A stretch of 64,000 nucleotides of DNA from UBA2882 sp045542735 (GCA_045542735.1 JAZQLQ010000023.1:1-64000), one strand, 5' to 3'; shown: positions 27,358 to 38,529, numbered from the stretch's first letter. Numbers and translations: made by a program. Notes: generated from the sequence alone by a model not told the origin.

Positions 27358-28521
27358 TTATTTTACCACACGTACACGGAATACACCGTCTACTGCCGCC
27401 AATCTGTTTAATACCTCTTCTGTTGCAGGCTCTTCAATATCAAACATGGATACAGCATAATCGCCACGGGATTTGTTGCTCATATCGGAAATATTGATAT
27501 TCAATTCACCAAAAGCACCTGCCAATTTTGTGATGGTATTTGCAATATTTTTGTGGAATACTGCTACACGGCCTGCTTTTGTACATACTCCCATATCCAA
27601 TGCAGGATAGTTTACACTGTTTTTGATATTACCGTTTTCCAGATAATCTCTCATTTCTTTTACACCCATAACTGCACAGTTATCTTCGGATTCTTCTGTG
27701 GAAGCTCCGATATGAGGTGTAACAATACAGCCTTCTTTACCTGTTGTAATGGTATTGGGGAAGTCTGTTACGTATTTACGTACTTTACCGGATTCAATTG
27801 CTGCAAGTACGTCTTCTTCGTTACAGAGTACATCTCTTGCAAAGTTTAAGATTACAACGCCGTCTTTCATCATAGCGATGGTCTCTTTATTAATCATACC
27901 CTTAGTGGAATCCAAAGCAGGTACGTGAACTGTGATAAAATCACAATCTCTGTAAATATCTTCTACATTAAATACGTGTTTAACTTCACGGCTTAAACTC
28001 CAAGCAGCATCTACGGAAAGATAAGGGTCATAGCCATATACTTCCATACCTAAATGGATCGCTGCATTTGCAACTTTAACACCAATCGCACCAAGACCGA
28101 TGATACCAAGCTTTTTGCCCATAATCTCGGTTCCGGCAAAATGTTTTTTCTCTTTTTCTGCTGTTTTTGCAACATCTGCATTTTCTGTCTGTGTTTTTAC
28201 CCAATCAATACCGCCTGTGATATCACGGCAAGCCAATAACATACCACAGAGAACTAACTCTTTTACAGCATTGGCATTTGCACCGGGAGTGTTGAATACA
28301 ACAATACCTTTCTTTGCACATTCATCTAAAGGAATGTTGTTAACACCTGCTCCTGCTCTTACAACAGCCAAGAGATTCTCGGAAAACTCCATAGAATGCA
28401 TATCTGCACTTCTTACCAAAATACCGTCTGCGGCATTTACGTCATCTGTTTTTACATATTTATCGCTAAAGCCGTCAAGACCAACCTGTGCGATAGGATT
28501 AAGACAATGATACTGAAACAC
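27358..28521 (-). CDS. serA: D-3-phosphoglycerate dehydrogenase
   Basis: It catalyses the first step of serine synthesis, NAD-dependent oxidation of 3-phosphoglycerate. The 387 residues contain the Rossmann motif GLGAIGVKVANAA, the dehydrogenase signature region VHVPALDSTKGMINKE, NFARDVLCNEEDV, and the catalytic His in VTPHIGASTEESEDNCA. The C-terminal ACT domain (about 320-387) is a likely site of serine feedback control. It follows serC by 38 bases. The predicted start is GTG, with AGAAGGA about eight bases upstream. Confidence 0.95.
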   Translation of the reverse strand: MFQYHCLNPIAQVGLDGFSDKYVKTDDVNAADGILVRSADMHSMEFSENLLAVVRAGAGVNNIPLDECAKKGIVVFNTPGANANAVKELVLCGMLLACRDITGGIDWVKTQTENADVAKTAEKEKKHFAGTEIMGKKLGIIGLGAIGVKVANAAIHLGMEVYGYDPYLSVDAAWSLSREVKHVFNVEDIYRDCDFITVHVPALDSTKGMINKETIAMMKDGVVILNFARDVLCNEEDVLAAIESGKVRKYVTDFPNTITTGKEGCIVTPHIGASTEESEDNCAVMGVKEMRDYLENGNIKNSVNYPALDMGVCTKAGRVAVFHKNIANTITKLAGAFGELNINISDMSNKSRGDYAVSMFDIEEPATEEVLNRLAAVDGVFRVRVVK

Positions 28522-28559
28522 TTTTTTATCCTTCTTTCTTAAAATATTATGTACTTATC

Positions 28560-29642
28560 TTATGCGTTGTTCGCTTCAAATTCTTTCATGAAAGCAACTA
28601 ACTTTTCAACACCTTCTTTGGGCATTGCATTGTAAATGGACGCTCTCATACCACCAACGCTTCTGTGTCCTTTTAAGTTTACAAAACCGGCTGCTGCAGC
28701 TTCTTTAACGAATTTTGCATCCAAATCAGCATCGCCTGTAACGAAAGGAACGTTCATTAAGGAACGGTCTTCTTTAACAACTGTACCTTTAAACATCTTG
28801 CTTTCATCTAAGAAATCATATAAAATCTTTGCTTTTTCTTCGTTCATTTTCTTAACAGCTTCAAGACCACCGATTTTCTTTAACCATTTAAATACTTTGC
28901 CGCACATATAGATGCCATAGCAAGGAGGTGTATTGTACATGGAATCGTTATCTGCATGAATCTTGTAACGAAGCATGGTAGGTGTACCGGGTAATACATC
29001 CTCTGTAATCAAATCTTCACGGATAATAGCAATTACTACACCGGCAGGTCCGATATTCTTCTGAACACCACCATAGATTACGCCATATTTGCTTACATCT
29101 ACAGGCTCGGATAAGAAACAGGAAGATACATCAGATACTAAAAGATGTCCTTTGGTATTGGGTAATGTATGGAACTTTGTACCGTAGATTGTGTTATTCT
29201 CACAAATGTATACATAGTCCACGTCATCCGGAATATCCAAATCACTACAATCCGGAATATAGGAGAATGTTTTGTCTGCACTGGATGCAAGCTCGATTGC
29301 TTCACCATAGATTTTTGCTTCCTGGTAAGCTTTCTTTGCCCACTGACCTGTCACAATATAACCTGCTTTTTTGTTTTTCATCAGGTTCATGGGAATCATA
29401 GCAAACTGCTGGCTTGCACCACCCTGTAAAAACAGTACTTTATAATTATCAGGAATGTTCATCAGGTCTCTCAAATCAGCCTCAGCTTCTTTGATAATGT
29501 CATCATATACTTTGGAACGGTGGCTCATTTCCATAACGGACATACCACTTCCTTTGTAATCTAACATTTCTGCTGCAGCTTCTTTTAATACTTCTTCAGG
29601 TAAAACTGCGGGACCTGCTGAAAAATTATAAACTCTGGACAT
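28560..29642 (-). CDS. serC: phosphoserine aminotransferase
   Basis: This PLP enzyme converts 3-phosphohydroxypyruvate and glutamate to phosphoserine. The protein of 360 residues begins MSRVYNFSAGPAVLPEEVL, the family hallmark, and has LFLQGGASQQFAMIPMN and the PLP-lysine region YGVIYGGVQKNIGPAGV. The start at 29642 was preferred because GAGGAGGGG lies seven bases upstream. It is the first gene of a serC-serA operon driven by the promoter at 29713-29741. A phosphoserine phosphatase gene is not in the window. Confidence 0.95.
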   Translation of the reverse strand: MSRVYNFSAGPAVLPEEVLKEAAAEMLDYKGSGMSVMEMSHRSKVYDDIIKEAEADLRDLMNIPDNYKVLFLQGGASQQFAMIPMNLMKNKKAGYIVTGQWAKKAYQEAKIYGEAIELASSADKTFSYIPDCSDLDIPDDVDYVYICENNTIYGTKFHTLPNTKGHLLVSDVSSCFLSEPVDVSKYGVIYGGVQKNIGPAGVVIAIIREDLITEDVLPGTPTMLRYKIHADNDSMYNTPPCYGIYMCGKVFKWLKKIGGLEAVKKMNEEKAKILYDFLDESKMFKGTVVKEDRSLMNVPFVTGDADLDAKFVKEAAAAGFVNLKGHRSVGGMRASIYNAMPKEGVEKLVAFMKEFEANNA

Positions 29643-29712
29643 TTTCAGCCCCTCCTCTTTCATAATAAAATATCTTCATTTTGCATATATGCAAAAATTC
29701 AATCTAAAATTC

Positions 29713-29741
29713 ATTGTACCTTTGTACTTTTTTTTCGTCAA
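29713..29741 (-). promoter_or_regulatory. sigma-A promoter of serC-serA
   Basis: TTGACG (29736-29741) and TACAAT (29713-29718) on the minus strand are 17 bases apart. The -35 box lies only nine bases beyond the L,D-transpeptidase stop, so the two transcription units are tightly packed and no terminator is evident between them. Confidence 0.7.
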
Positions 29742-29749
29742 TGACAAAT

Positions 29750-31156
29750 TTAATAGAACATAACCACAGGTGTTCCTTCTTCTGCCATTTCATATAATTC
29801 GCGCACTGCATTCATGGGTGTATTGATACATCCATGAGAACCATTTGTTTTATAAATGTTCCCGCCGAATCTTCCACGCCATGTGGCATCATGGATACCG
29901 ATGTTGCCGTATACTGCCATCCAATAAGACACCGGTGTCCGATAATCTTCGCCAATCAGTGTACGGTTTCTCTGCTTATAATAGATATAGCAAACTCTGG
30001 CAGGTGTACCATTTCCTCTGGAAATATTGCCTGTAACAACCGGTGTGGACAACATCAACTGACCGCCTCTGTAATAATACATCATCTGCTCGGTCATATC
30101 TACTTCGATGTAAGTATTTCCGATGTCTCCACCTTCATCTCCCCAGCCTTTTTGACTGTAGATTGGCGATGCCGTATCACTTTCCTTCGCATACAACTGC
30201 TCCATAAAATAAGCTGTCTGCTTTTCCTGATTTAATTTATAACCATAGGTACCTTTTTCTATGGTCACAACACCGCCCCGTGTAGCATGAAATTGCCAAG
30301 GCCCACCGACACTATCGTGTTTTTTAGCTAATGTTTCTACATATGCCGCTATTTCTTCCTCATTGAGAACTAATTCATCTTCTTCGTCTAACACAAAGTT
30401 ACCTTTTTTATCGACGGAAATAAAGTCACAAATTACGGATGCATCCATAATCTCATCACCATCGTAAAACTGACAGATAATTTCTACATTCTGCAACTCT
30501 TCAACCTTTTTCCATAACGCCAATGTTTCCAGCATTTTATCGGTATAATCAATCTCAACATAACAACCGGCATCCTGCAATTTTAAATTGCGTTCTCCAT
30601 TCAGAACCGCTTTTTCAATAGCATCTACCGTGATCTCAACATCCAACAGATTGGCAGTATCATCAACCAGTTCATATCCATTCTCACCCTTAACAATCTC
30701 CACTCTCAGGTTATTTGGATCTGCCTGATTTTGAATCAATTCCATGGAAAGAAGATATTCCTCCAACTTATCCGTATCACACACACCTTTAGGGGTAATC
30801 GAATAACTGTTTTTCTTGCCATTAATCAACGCCAATCCCCATGTGAAAGGATTCTCTTTTTTCTTAATCTCATTTAAAGAATCCAAATAGGTGTAATTAA
30901 AATTCATTTCGTGAATAGGTATTTCATAATTTTCACCATATTTGTCCATCACGGTAAAGGATGCCGCATCGGTTTGCTCCAATAATACGGTATTTACTTC
31001 TTCCGGTGTCATACCAGCAACATATACACCGTTAATCATCACACCGTTTCCGTAAGTGCCCGAGTAATACAAGGTAAGTCCCAGATATAGCAAGACCACC
31101 ATAGTTAACGGTGTTAAAACGATAATGCCAAAAACCGTTAAAAGTTTTTTTCTCAT
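29750..31156 (-). CDS. L,D-transpeptidase (YkuD) with peptidoglycan-binding-like domains
   Basis: It makes 3-3 peptidoglycan crosslinks or attaches proteins to stem peptides outside the cell. The 468-residue protein has an N-terminal membrane anchor (about 5-30), two extracellular repeats of the kind found before YkuD domains (about 40-310, with VYVAGMTPEEV), and a C-terminal YkuD domain with the catalytic motif HDATWRGRFGG...SHGCINTP (active Cys in SHGC). It starts 21 bases after the ilvB stop on the same strand, so it may be read as the last gene of leuB-ilvD-ilvB; a functional link is not obvious. Confidence 0.93.
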   Translation of the reverse strand: MRKKLLTVFGIIVLTPLTMVVLLYLGLTLYYSGTYGNGVMINGVYVAGMTPEEVNTVLLEQTDAASFTVMDKYGENYEIPIHEMNFNYTYLDSLNEIKKKENPFTWGLALINGKKNSYSITPKGVCDTDKLEEYLLSMELIQNQADPNNLRVEIVKGENGYELVDDTANLLDVEITVDAIEKAVLNGERNLKLQDAGCYVEIDYTDKMLETLALWKKVEELQNVEIICQFYDGDEIMDASVICDFISVDKKGNFVLDEEDELVLNEEEIAAYVETLAKKHDSVGGPWQFHATRGGVVTIEKGTYGYKLNQEKQTAYFMEQLYAKESDTASPIYSQKGWGDEGGDIGNTYIEVDMTEQMMYYYRGGQLMLSTPVVTGNISRGNGTPARVCYIYYKQRNRTLIGEDYRTPVSYWMAVYGNIGIHDATWRGRFGGNIYKTNGSHGCINTPMNAVRELYEMAEEGTPVVMFY

Positions 31157-31177
31157 AAGTATCCTCTATTGTATTAA

Positions 31178-32851
31178 CTACTCTTTGATATCATCTGCAT
31201 CAAACACTTCACTGATTGGTGCTCCTGCAGGAACCATGGGGAATACCTTGTCATCTTCGTGAATCACTACTTCAATCAATGCAGGCTTACCACATGCAAT
31301 GGCTTCCTGAATCGCCGGCAGTGCCTCTTCTTTTGTAGTTACCTTAAAGGCTTTACATCCCAATGCTTCTGCTACTTTACAGTAATCTACAGAGTCATTT
31401 AAGATTGTCTGGGAATAGCGATGTCCATAGAATAAAGTCTGCCACTGTCTAACCATTCCAAGCACCTGATTATTAATCACAACTTCCACAATGGGAATAT
31501 TGTAACGGCTTGCTGTTGCCAGCTCCTGCATATTCATACGGAAGCATCCGTCTCCTGCCACGTTAATAACCGTTTTCTCCGGTCTGCCAAGTTTGGCACC
31601 GATACATGCACCAAGTCCGTATCCCATGGTACCAAGACCACCGGAGGACAAAAATGTACGGGGCTCAGAATAACGATAAAACTGTGCAGCCCACATCTGA
31701 TGCTGTCCAACATCGGTTGTGATAATTGCCTGACCATCAGTTGCTTTATCAAGTTGCTCAATAAAATAGGGACAACTCAATTTGGATTCATCATATTTTA
31801 AAGGATATTGCTCTTTAAAGCTGTTGATGCGCTCATTCCATTCTTTATTTTCCTTTGTCTCAACTTTTGCATTAAGCTTTGTGAGGACTTCTTTTAAATC
31901 ACCGATAATCGCTGCATCGGTTCTGATATTTTTATTAATCTCAGCTGCATCAATATCAATATGTACAATCTTTGCACCCTCAGCAAATCTCTTAGGATTA
32001 CCGATAACACGGTCAGAAAAACGTACACCAAGTGCAACTAACAGATCACATTCGGATACACCCAGATTGGATGCCTTTGTACCATGCATACCAAGCATTC
32101 CTGTGTAACGTGCATCACGTCCGTCAAAAGCACCTTTTCCAAGCAAGGAATCACAAACAGGCGCATCAATTTTTTCTGCCAATACTCTGACCTCATCAGC
32201 TGCACCGGAATGGATTGCTCCTCCACCGACAAAGATGAAGGGTTTCTTTGCCTGATTAATCAATTCTAACGCTTTATCAATATCGGCATCTGTATAATTG
32301 GATTTTTTCTCAATCACTGCAGGAGTCTTTGGTGTAAACTCTGCTGTATTGGCTGTTACATCTTTTGTAATATCCACCAAAACCGGTCCCGGTCTTCCGC
32401 TTTTTGCAATTTCAAAAGCTTTACGGATGGTATCGGCCAACTCATTGACATCTTTTACAATGTATCCATGTTTGGTAATGGGCATTGTCACACCTGCAAT
32501 ATCTACTTCCTGGAAACTGTCTTTTCCCAATGCAGGAAGGTTTACGTTTGCGGTAATGGCAACTACCGGAATGGAATCCCTATATGCAGTTGCAATACCG
32601 GTAACAAGATTGGTTGCGCCGGGGCCGCTGGTAGCCATACATACACCAACTTTTCCGGTTGCTCTTGCATAACCGTCTGCCGCATGTGCTGCACCCTGCT
32701 CATGGGATGTTAATACGTGTCTGATTTCATCACTATGTTTGTATAAAGCATCATATACATTTAAAATAGTTCCTCCGGGATAACCGAACACGGTGTCAAC
32801 TCCCTGCTCTTTTAAACATTCAATTACGATTTCTGCACCTGTTAACTGCAT
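31178..32851 (-). CDS. ilvB: acetolactate synthase, large subunit
   Basis: This ThDP enzyme joins two pyruvates, or pyruvate and 2-oxobutyrate, in valine/leucine/isoleucine synthesis. The 557 residues include GYPGGTILNVYDAL, the catalytic Glu in LTSHEQGAAHAADGYARATG, and the ThDP/Mg motif AGDGCFRMNMQELATA with a later INNQ. Length and motifs fit the anabolic large subunit. AAAGGAGAG precedes the ATG. It follows ilvD by 14 bases. No regulatory small subunit (ilvN) lies next to it, so it must be encoded elsewhere or be absent. Confidence 0.95.
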   Translation of the reverse strand: MQLTGAEIVIECLKEQGVDTVFGYPGGTILNVYDALYKHSDEIRHVLTSHEQGAAHAADGYARATGKVGVCMATSGPGATNLVTGIATAYRDSIPVVAITANVNLPALGKDSFQEVDIAGVTMPITKHGYIVKDVNELADTIRKAFEIAKSGRPGPVLVDITKDVTANTAEFTPKTPAVIEKKSNYTDADIDKALELINQAKKPFIFVGGGAIHSGAADEVRVLAEKIDAPVCDSLLGKGAFDGRDARYTGMLGMHGTKASNLGVSECDLLVALGVRFSDRVIGNPKRFAEGAKIVHIDIDAAEINKNIRTDAAIIGDLKEVLTKLNAKVETKENKEWNERINSFKEQYPLKYDESKLSCPYFIEQLDKATDGQAIITTDVGQHQMWAAQFYRYSEPRTFLSSGGLGTMGYGLGACIGAKLGRPEKTVINVAGDGCFRMNMQELATASRYNIPIVEVVINNQVLGMVRQWQTLFYGHRYSQTILNDSVDYCKVAEALGCKAFKVTTKEEALPAIQEAIACGKPALIEVVIHEDDKVFPMVPAGAPISEVFDADDIKE

Positions 32852-32865
32852 TTGTAAACTCTCCT

Positions 32866-34530
32866 TTATTTCTTCTCTAAGATAGCACCACGATTACCGC
32901 TTGTAACCAATTCTCTGTAACGAGCCAGATATCCTGTTGTTACCTTGGGCTCGCGGGGCTGCCATTTTGCTTTTCTTGCTGCCATTTCTTCATCGGATAC
33001 TTTGACATCCAATTTATTTTCAGGGATATTAATGCTGATAATATCGCCTTCTTCTACCAATGCAATAGGTCCACCGACTGCTGCTTCCGGAGATACATGT
33101 CCAATAGAAGCACCTCTGGATGCGCCGGAGAAACGACCGTCTGTAATCAAGGCTACACTGGAACCTAATCCCATACCTGCAATAGCGGATGTAGGATTGA
33201 GCATCTCTCTCATACCGGGGCCGCCTTTGGGACCTTCATAACGGATGACAACCACATCGCCCGCCACAATTTTACCGCCTTTGATAGCTTCAATCGCATC
33301 TTCTTCACAATCAAAGACTCTTGCAGGTCCTTCGTGTACCATCATTTCCGGTACAACTGCAGAACGTTTTACCACACCGCTGTCGGGAGCCAAATTACCT
33401 TTTAATACAGCAATTCCACCAGTCTCAGAGTAAGGATTCTCAACAGGACGGATAACCTCAGGATCTCTGTTAATACATCCCTTGATGTTTTCACCTACGG
33501 TTTTGCCTGTTACAGTCATCAAATCGGTGTATAATAAATCTTTCTTTGTTAACTCATTCATAACGGCATAAACACCGCCTGCTTCGTTTAAGTCCTCCAT
33601 ATAAGTGGGACCGGCCGGAGCCAGATGACAAAGGTTTGGTGTCTTAGCAGACAATTCATTGGCAATATCTAAATTTAAATCGACGCCTGCTTCGTGAGCA
33701 ATTGCCGGTAAGTGTAGCATAGAGTTGGTGGAGCATCCCAGTGCCATATCAATGGTCAATGCATTTAAGAATGCTTTTTCTGTCATAATATCTCTGGGCT
33801 TGATATCTTTTTCTACCAATTCCATAATCTTCATACCTGCATGTTTTGCAAGACGGATTCTTTCGCTATAAACTGCGGGAATAGTTCCGTTACCTTTTAA
33901 GCCCATACCAAGTGCTTCCGTTAAGCAGTTCATGGAGTTGGCAGTATACATACCGGAACAGGAACCGCAGGTAGGACAAACCTTTTCTTCAAATTCACAA
34001 AGATCTTCCATTGTCATAGTACCTGCTGCAACACTTCCTACTGCTTCAAACATACTGGAAAGACTTCTCTTCTCTCCTTTTACACGTCCGGCAAGCATAG
34101 GACCACCGGATACGAAAATAGTAGGAATATTGACTCTTGCTGCAGCCATCAATAGGCCGGGAACGTTTTTATCACAGTTGGGAATCATAACCAGACCGTC
34201 AAAGCCATGTGCCATAGCCATGCACTCTGTACTGTCTGCAATCAAATCTCTGGTTACTAAAGAATATTTCATGCCCACATGTCCCATAGCAATACCGTCA
34301 CATACTGCGATTGCAGGGAACATAACCGGAGTACCGCCTGCCATGGCAACACCCATTTTTACGGCATCACATATCTTATCCAGGTTCATATGACCGGGAA
34401 CAATCTCATTGTAAGAACATACAATACCGATTAACGGTCTCTGTCTCTCTTCCTCTGTATAACCTAAAGCATTAAATAAACTTCTGTGGGGAGCCTGTGC
34501 AACTCCTGTTTTTACACTATCACTTCTCAT
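32866..34530 (-). CDS. ilvD: dihydroxy-acid dehydratase
   Basis: It dehydrates dihydroxy-isovalerate and dihydroxy-methylvalerate to 2-oxo acids in branched-chain amino-acid synthesis. The 554-residue protein carries the Fe-S ligand cysteines in AVCDG, IPNCDKNVPG and CPTCGSCSGMYTANSMN, plus GRFSGASRGASIGHVSPEA near the C-terminus. It stands between leuB (43 bases upstream) and ilvB. Confidence 0.96.
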   Translation of the reverse strand: MRSDSVKTGVAQAPHRSLFNALGYTEEERQRPLIGIVCSYNEIVPGHMNLDKICDAVKMGVAMAGGTPVMFPAIAVCDGIAMGHVGMKYSLVTRDLIADSTECMAMAHGFDGLVMIPNCDKNVPGLLMAAARVNIPTIFVSGGPMLAGRVKGEKRSLSSMFEAVGSVAAGTMTMEDLCEFEEKVCPTCGSCSGMYTANSMNCLTEALGMGLKGNGTIPAVYSERIRLAKHAGMKIMELVEKDIKPRDIMTEKAFLNALTIDMALGCSTNSMLHLPAIAHEAGVDLNLDIANELSAKTPNLCHLAPAGPTYMEDLNEAGGVYAVMNELTKKDLLYTDLMTVTGKTVGENIKGCINRDPEVIRPVENPYSETGGIAVLKGNLAPDSGVVKRSAVVPEMMVHEGPARVFDCEEDAIEAIKGGKIVAGDVVVIRYEGPKGGPGMREMLNPTSAIAGMGLGSSVALITDGRFSGASRGASIGHVSPEAAVGGPIALVEEGDIISINIPENKLDVKVSDEEMAARKAKWQPREPKVTTGYLARYRELVTSGNRGAILEKK

Positions 34531-34573
34531 GATTTTCTTCCTTTCTCATTCTCGCTAATAATTCTATATCCGA

Positions 34574-35674
34574 TTAGATTCTCTCTGCCAGCAGATCACC
34601 CATCTTGCTGCAGCCAACCTGAACAAATTTCTCTTTTTCACTTTCTTCCTGCGGCATAATATCTACCGTACGATAGCCATCCTTTAATACCTGTTTCACC
34701 GCTGTATCAATGGCATCTGCCTCTTTATCCAAATCAAAAGAATAACGAAGCATCATGGATGCGGAAAGGATTGTGGCAATAGGATTGGCAATATCCATAC
34801 CGGCGATGTCAGGTGCACTACCGTGACTGGGCTCATATAAACCAAATTTGGTATCGTTTAAGGATGCGGAAGCCAGCATACCGATAGAACCGGTTACCAT
34901 ACTTGCTTCATCCGATAAAATGTCCCCAAACATGTTTTCCGTCAAAATTACATCAAACTGTGCCGGGTCTTTTACAAGTTGCATTGCACAGTTGTCAACC
35001 AACATATGCTCCAATGACACTTCGGGATAATCCTTTGCCACTTCTTCCACAATCTTTCTCCAAAGTCTGGAAGAATCCAATACATTAGCTTTATCCACAC
35101 TTGTGACCTTTTTGTTTCTCTTCATGGCAATATCGAAGCCTTTAATGGCAATTCTGCGGATCTCATCCTCGGAATATGTAAGGGTATCCACGGCAACCAG
35201 TTTGCCATCAACCTCTTCTGTCTTTCTCTCGCCAAAATAAAGACCTCCGGTCAACTCACGCATAATCATCATATCAAAACCTGCCTTAGAAATCTCTTCC
35301 TTTAAGGGACAGGCACTTGCTAATTCGTCATATAACACTGCCGGTCTTAAATTTGCAAATAAATTCAATGCTTTACGAATCTTCAAAAGACCTGCTTCCG
35401 GTCTTAAAGAAGGCTCCAGTTTATACCAGGGACTGGTAGTTGTATTACCACCGATAGAGCCCATTAAAACCGCATCTGCCGCTTTTGCTGTAGCAATGGC
35501 TTCATCTGTCAACGGTACACCATGTACATCATTGGGTGCTCCTCCCATTAAAATATCTGTATATTTCATTGTATGCCCAAATTTTGCACCGACGGCATCC
35601 AATACTTTTTTTGCCTCGCTGACAATTTCCGGGCCGATTCCGTCACCGGGAATACATACAATATTTAATTCCAT
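34574..35674 (-). CDS. leuB: 3-isopropylmalate dehydrogenase
   Basis: This NAD-dependent oxidative decarboxylase of leucine synthesis has 366 residues with IPGDGIGPEI, the substrate-binding RELTGGLYFG, DKANVLDSSRLWR, and LTENMFGDILSDEASM, followed by EPSHGSAPDIAG. It is first in leuB-ilvD-ilvB. The other leucine genes (leuA, leuC, leuD) are not present in the window. A strong promoter lies about 40 bases upstream; there is no room for a T-box leader. Confidence 0.96.
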   Translation of the reverse strand: MELNIVCIPGDGIGPEIVSEAKKVLDAVGAKFGHTMKYTDILMGGAPNDVHGVPLTDEAIATAKAADAVLMGSIGGNTTTSPWYKLEPSLRPEAGLLKIRKALNLFANLRPAVLYDELASACPLKEEISKAGFDMMIMRELTGGLYFGERKTEEVDGKLVAVDTLTYSEDEIRRIAIKGFDIAMKRNKKVTSVDKANVLDSSRLWRKIVEEVAKDYPEVSLEHMLVDNCAMQLVKDPAQFDVILTENMFGDILSDEASMVTGSIGMLASASLNDTKFGLYEPSHGSAPDIAGMDIANPIATILSASMMLRYSFDLDKEADAIDTAVKQVLKDGYRTVDIMPQEESEKEKFVQVGCSKMGDLLAERI

Positions 35675-35713
35675 GTTTCATCCTCCGCTTTCTATGTAAA
35701 ATCTGTCTTTTAT

Positions 35714-35742
35714 ATCATATAGGAAACCGTCTGAAATATCAA
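35714..35742 (-). promoter_or_regulatory. sigma-A promoter of leuB-ilvD-ilvB
   Basis: TTGATA (35737-35742) and TATGAT (35714-35719) on the minus strand are 17 bases apart. The leader to the leuB ATG is about 30 nucleotides, too short for a T-box or peptide attenuator, so any control should be by a DNA-binding regulator. Confidence 0.7.
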
Positions 35743-35834
35743 CATATTTCATAACAAAACCCGCTTTTATAACTTATTGGAATACCACTTATAAATTATG
35801 GTTATTCTTCTCAAATCTTTGCCTCTAAATAACG

Positions 35835-35864
35835 AAAAAGAGCTCTCTTTCGAAAGCTCTTTTT
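35835..35864 (-). terminator. intrinsic terminator after yajC
   Basis: AAAAAGAGCT (35835-35844) and AGCTCTTTTT (35855-35864) form a 10-bp stem with A/T tracts on both sides, 27 bases past the yajC stop. Confidence 0.8.
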
Positions 35865-35891
35865 GCGCAAATCATTTCAGTTATCGTCGAT

Positions 35892-36218
35892 TTATTCTGC
35901 ACCGGGTTTTTCAACCTGTACAATAAACTCTTTTTTCATCGGAATACGGCAGTTTTTGTTGTTACCAAATTCAATAATCACTGTGTCATCATTGATATCG
36001 ATAACCATGCCATAAAAACCACTGCTTGTCATAATATTGTCACCAATCTGTAACTCAGATAACATGGCAGTTAATCTTTTCTGCTCTTTTCTCTGGGGAC
36101 CACTCATAAGCCATGTCATAACCAAAAATAAAACAATCAACGCTATCGTTGACACAAGACCATAACTTGTTGCTGTTGATTCTGCAGTTGCTGCTGCATC
36201 ACTTAATAAAATTCCCAT
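35892..36218 (-). CDS. yajC: preprotein translocase auxiliary subunit YajC
   Basis: The 108-residue protein has one N-terminal membrane helix (SYGLVSTIALIVLFLVMTWL), followed by SGPQRKEQKRLTAMLSELQIGD and the YajC core (DNIMTSSGFYGMVIDINDDTVIIEFG). YajC associates with SecDF in the Sec translocase. It follows tgt by about 100 bases, the tgt-yajC order common in bacteria. A terminator follows. Confidence 0.94.
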   Translation of the reverse strand: MGILLSDAAATAESTATSYGLVSTIALIVLFLVMTWLMSGPQRKEQKRLTAMLSELQIGDNIMTSSGFYGMVIDINDDTVIIEFGNNKNCRIPMKKEFIVQVEKPGAE

Positions 36219-36323
36219 AACGGACCTCCATATCTGTAATTAACTAAAACACATCATACACAAAATACTGTTTTTCTTCAAGTATTTTTCAAAATTTAAG
36301 ATATTTTTCATATCTGAAAGATT

Positions 36324-37460
<1,137 letters not shown>

Positions 37461-37462
37461 AT

Positions 37463-38377
37463 CTATCTCCATTCTTCGAGAGAATCCACAAATTCCTCTA
37501 ACGTTAATTCTTCACTTGTGATAATCATGGCAGCTTCCCTGCCTACATATCGGAAATGCCAAGGCTCATACTCAATACCTGTAATATACTCTTTTCCTTT
37601 GGGATAACGTAGGATAAATCCATATTCACAGCTGTGTTCTGCCAGCCATTTACCCGCTTCGGTATCTCCAAACCCTTCATTTAGGTAAGAATATTTATCA
37701 CTGACAATATCCAATGCCAGACCAATCTGATGCTCCGATGCTCCCGGCACCGTAACGGCCTGGGCAGTCAATGCATAGGCATCCATATAGGACATGCCCT
37801 GTTTCATATAGGCGTTAATTTTGCGCTCAAACAAATATACCTGTCGATTTATATCACGATAGGGAGAGCATATCTGTAAATTTACCCCATCATCCTTTGC
37901 CGCCTGTAACATTTTTAGTAAATCCGGAATAATTCTCTCGTCACAACGCATGGTTCCTTTTGCAGTATTGATGGAGCCTAGGGTAAACTCATAATCCTCA
38001 GGAACAGAATGTTGCTTGTTAATCAACACCAGGCGCCAATCATCCCTGGACAATTCCATTTCCTCTTCCTTTGTATCCAGTTCTTCAATGGCATTTTCCG
38101 ATAAGATTTCTTCTGCGGACATCATTTCGCTGTCACTGACATATTCCCGCTCACCATTTTCATAACTACTGAGAATATCTTCATCTTCCAGCAGAACAAA
38201 ATCACCTTCCAACTCTGCCATTGCATTGACTTCTTCCTCGTTATAAGCAAACACATAAACAGACAATGCATTCCACACAAAACTACAGCCTGCCACATAC
38301 AATCCCAGCAGACCTATAATACATATGAACTTATATTTATAAATTAAATTCTTTTTCTTCGATTCCTTCTTTTTCAT
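37463..38377 (-). CDS. VanY/DacB-type D-alanyl-D-alanine carboxypeptidase (M15B)
   Basis: This extracytoplasmic zinc peptidase trims D-Ala from peptidoglycan stem peptides. A basic N-terminus (MKKKESKKKN) and one hydrophobic segment (about 15-40) anchor it; the segment ends YVAGCS, which resembles a lipobox, so it may be a lipoprotein. After an acidic linker (40-110) comes the M15B domain with ICSPYRDINRQ, GASEHQIGLALDI (SxHxxGxAxD zinc motif) and EPWHFRYVG (second zinc His). An ATG six codons upstream (38395) is also possible; neither has a strong ribosome site. It precedes tgt and is divergent from aroC. Confidence 0.9.
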   Translation of the reverse strand: MKKKESKKKNLIYKYKFICIIGLLGLYVAGCSFVWNALSVYVFAYNEEEVNAMAELEGDFVLLEDEDILSSYENGEREYVSDSEMMSAEEILSENAIEELDTKEEEMELSRDDWRLVLINKQHSVPEDYEFTLGSINTAKGTMRCDERIIPDLLKMLQAAKDDGVNLQICSPYRDINRQVYLFERKINAYMKQGMSYMDAYALTAQAVTVPGASEHQIGLALDIVSDKYSYLNEGFGDTEAGKWLAEHSCEYGFILRYPKGKEYITGIEYEPWHFRYVGREAAMIITSEELTLEEFVDSLEEWR

Positions 38378-38429
38378 AATGACATGATACCACATGAAAG
38401 AGGGTCTGTGGAAATTTTTTTGTGGTTTA

Positions 38430-38458
38430 TTGCCACTTATTCCAAAATCTTATATAAT
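38430..38458 (+). promoter_or_regulatory. sigma-A promoter of aroC
   Basis: TTGCCA (38430-38435) and TATAAT (38453-38458) are separated by 17 bases. Transcription would start near 38465, about 65 bases before the chosen aroC start. Confidence 0.75.
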
Positions 38459-38529
38459 CATATTTGTTTGAATGAATGAAAAATAGATTTAATTCCATCT
38501 ATACAGGAAAGATTGTGAGGAAATTAATT

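Noticed and set aside
35675..35830. T-box or leader-peptide attenuator before leuB
   Set aside because: The promoter leaves a leader of only about 30 bases and no T-box motif is present.
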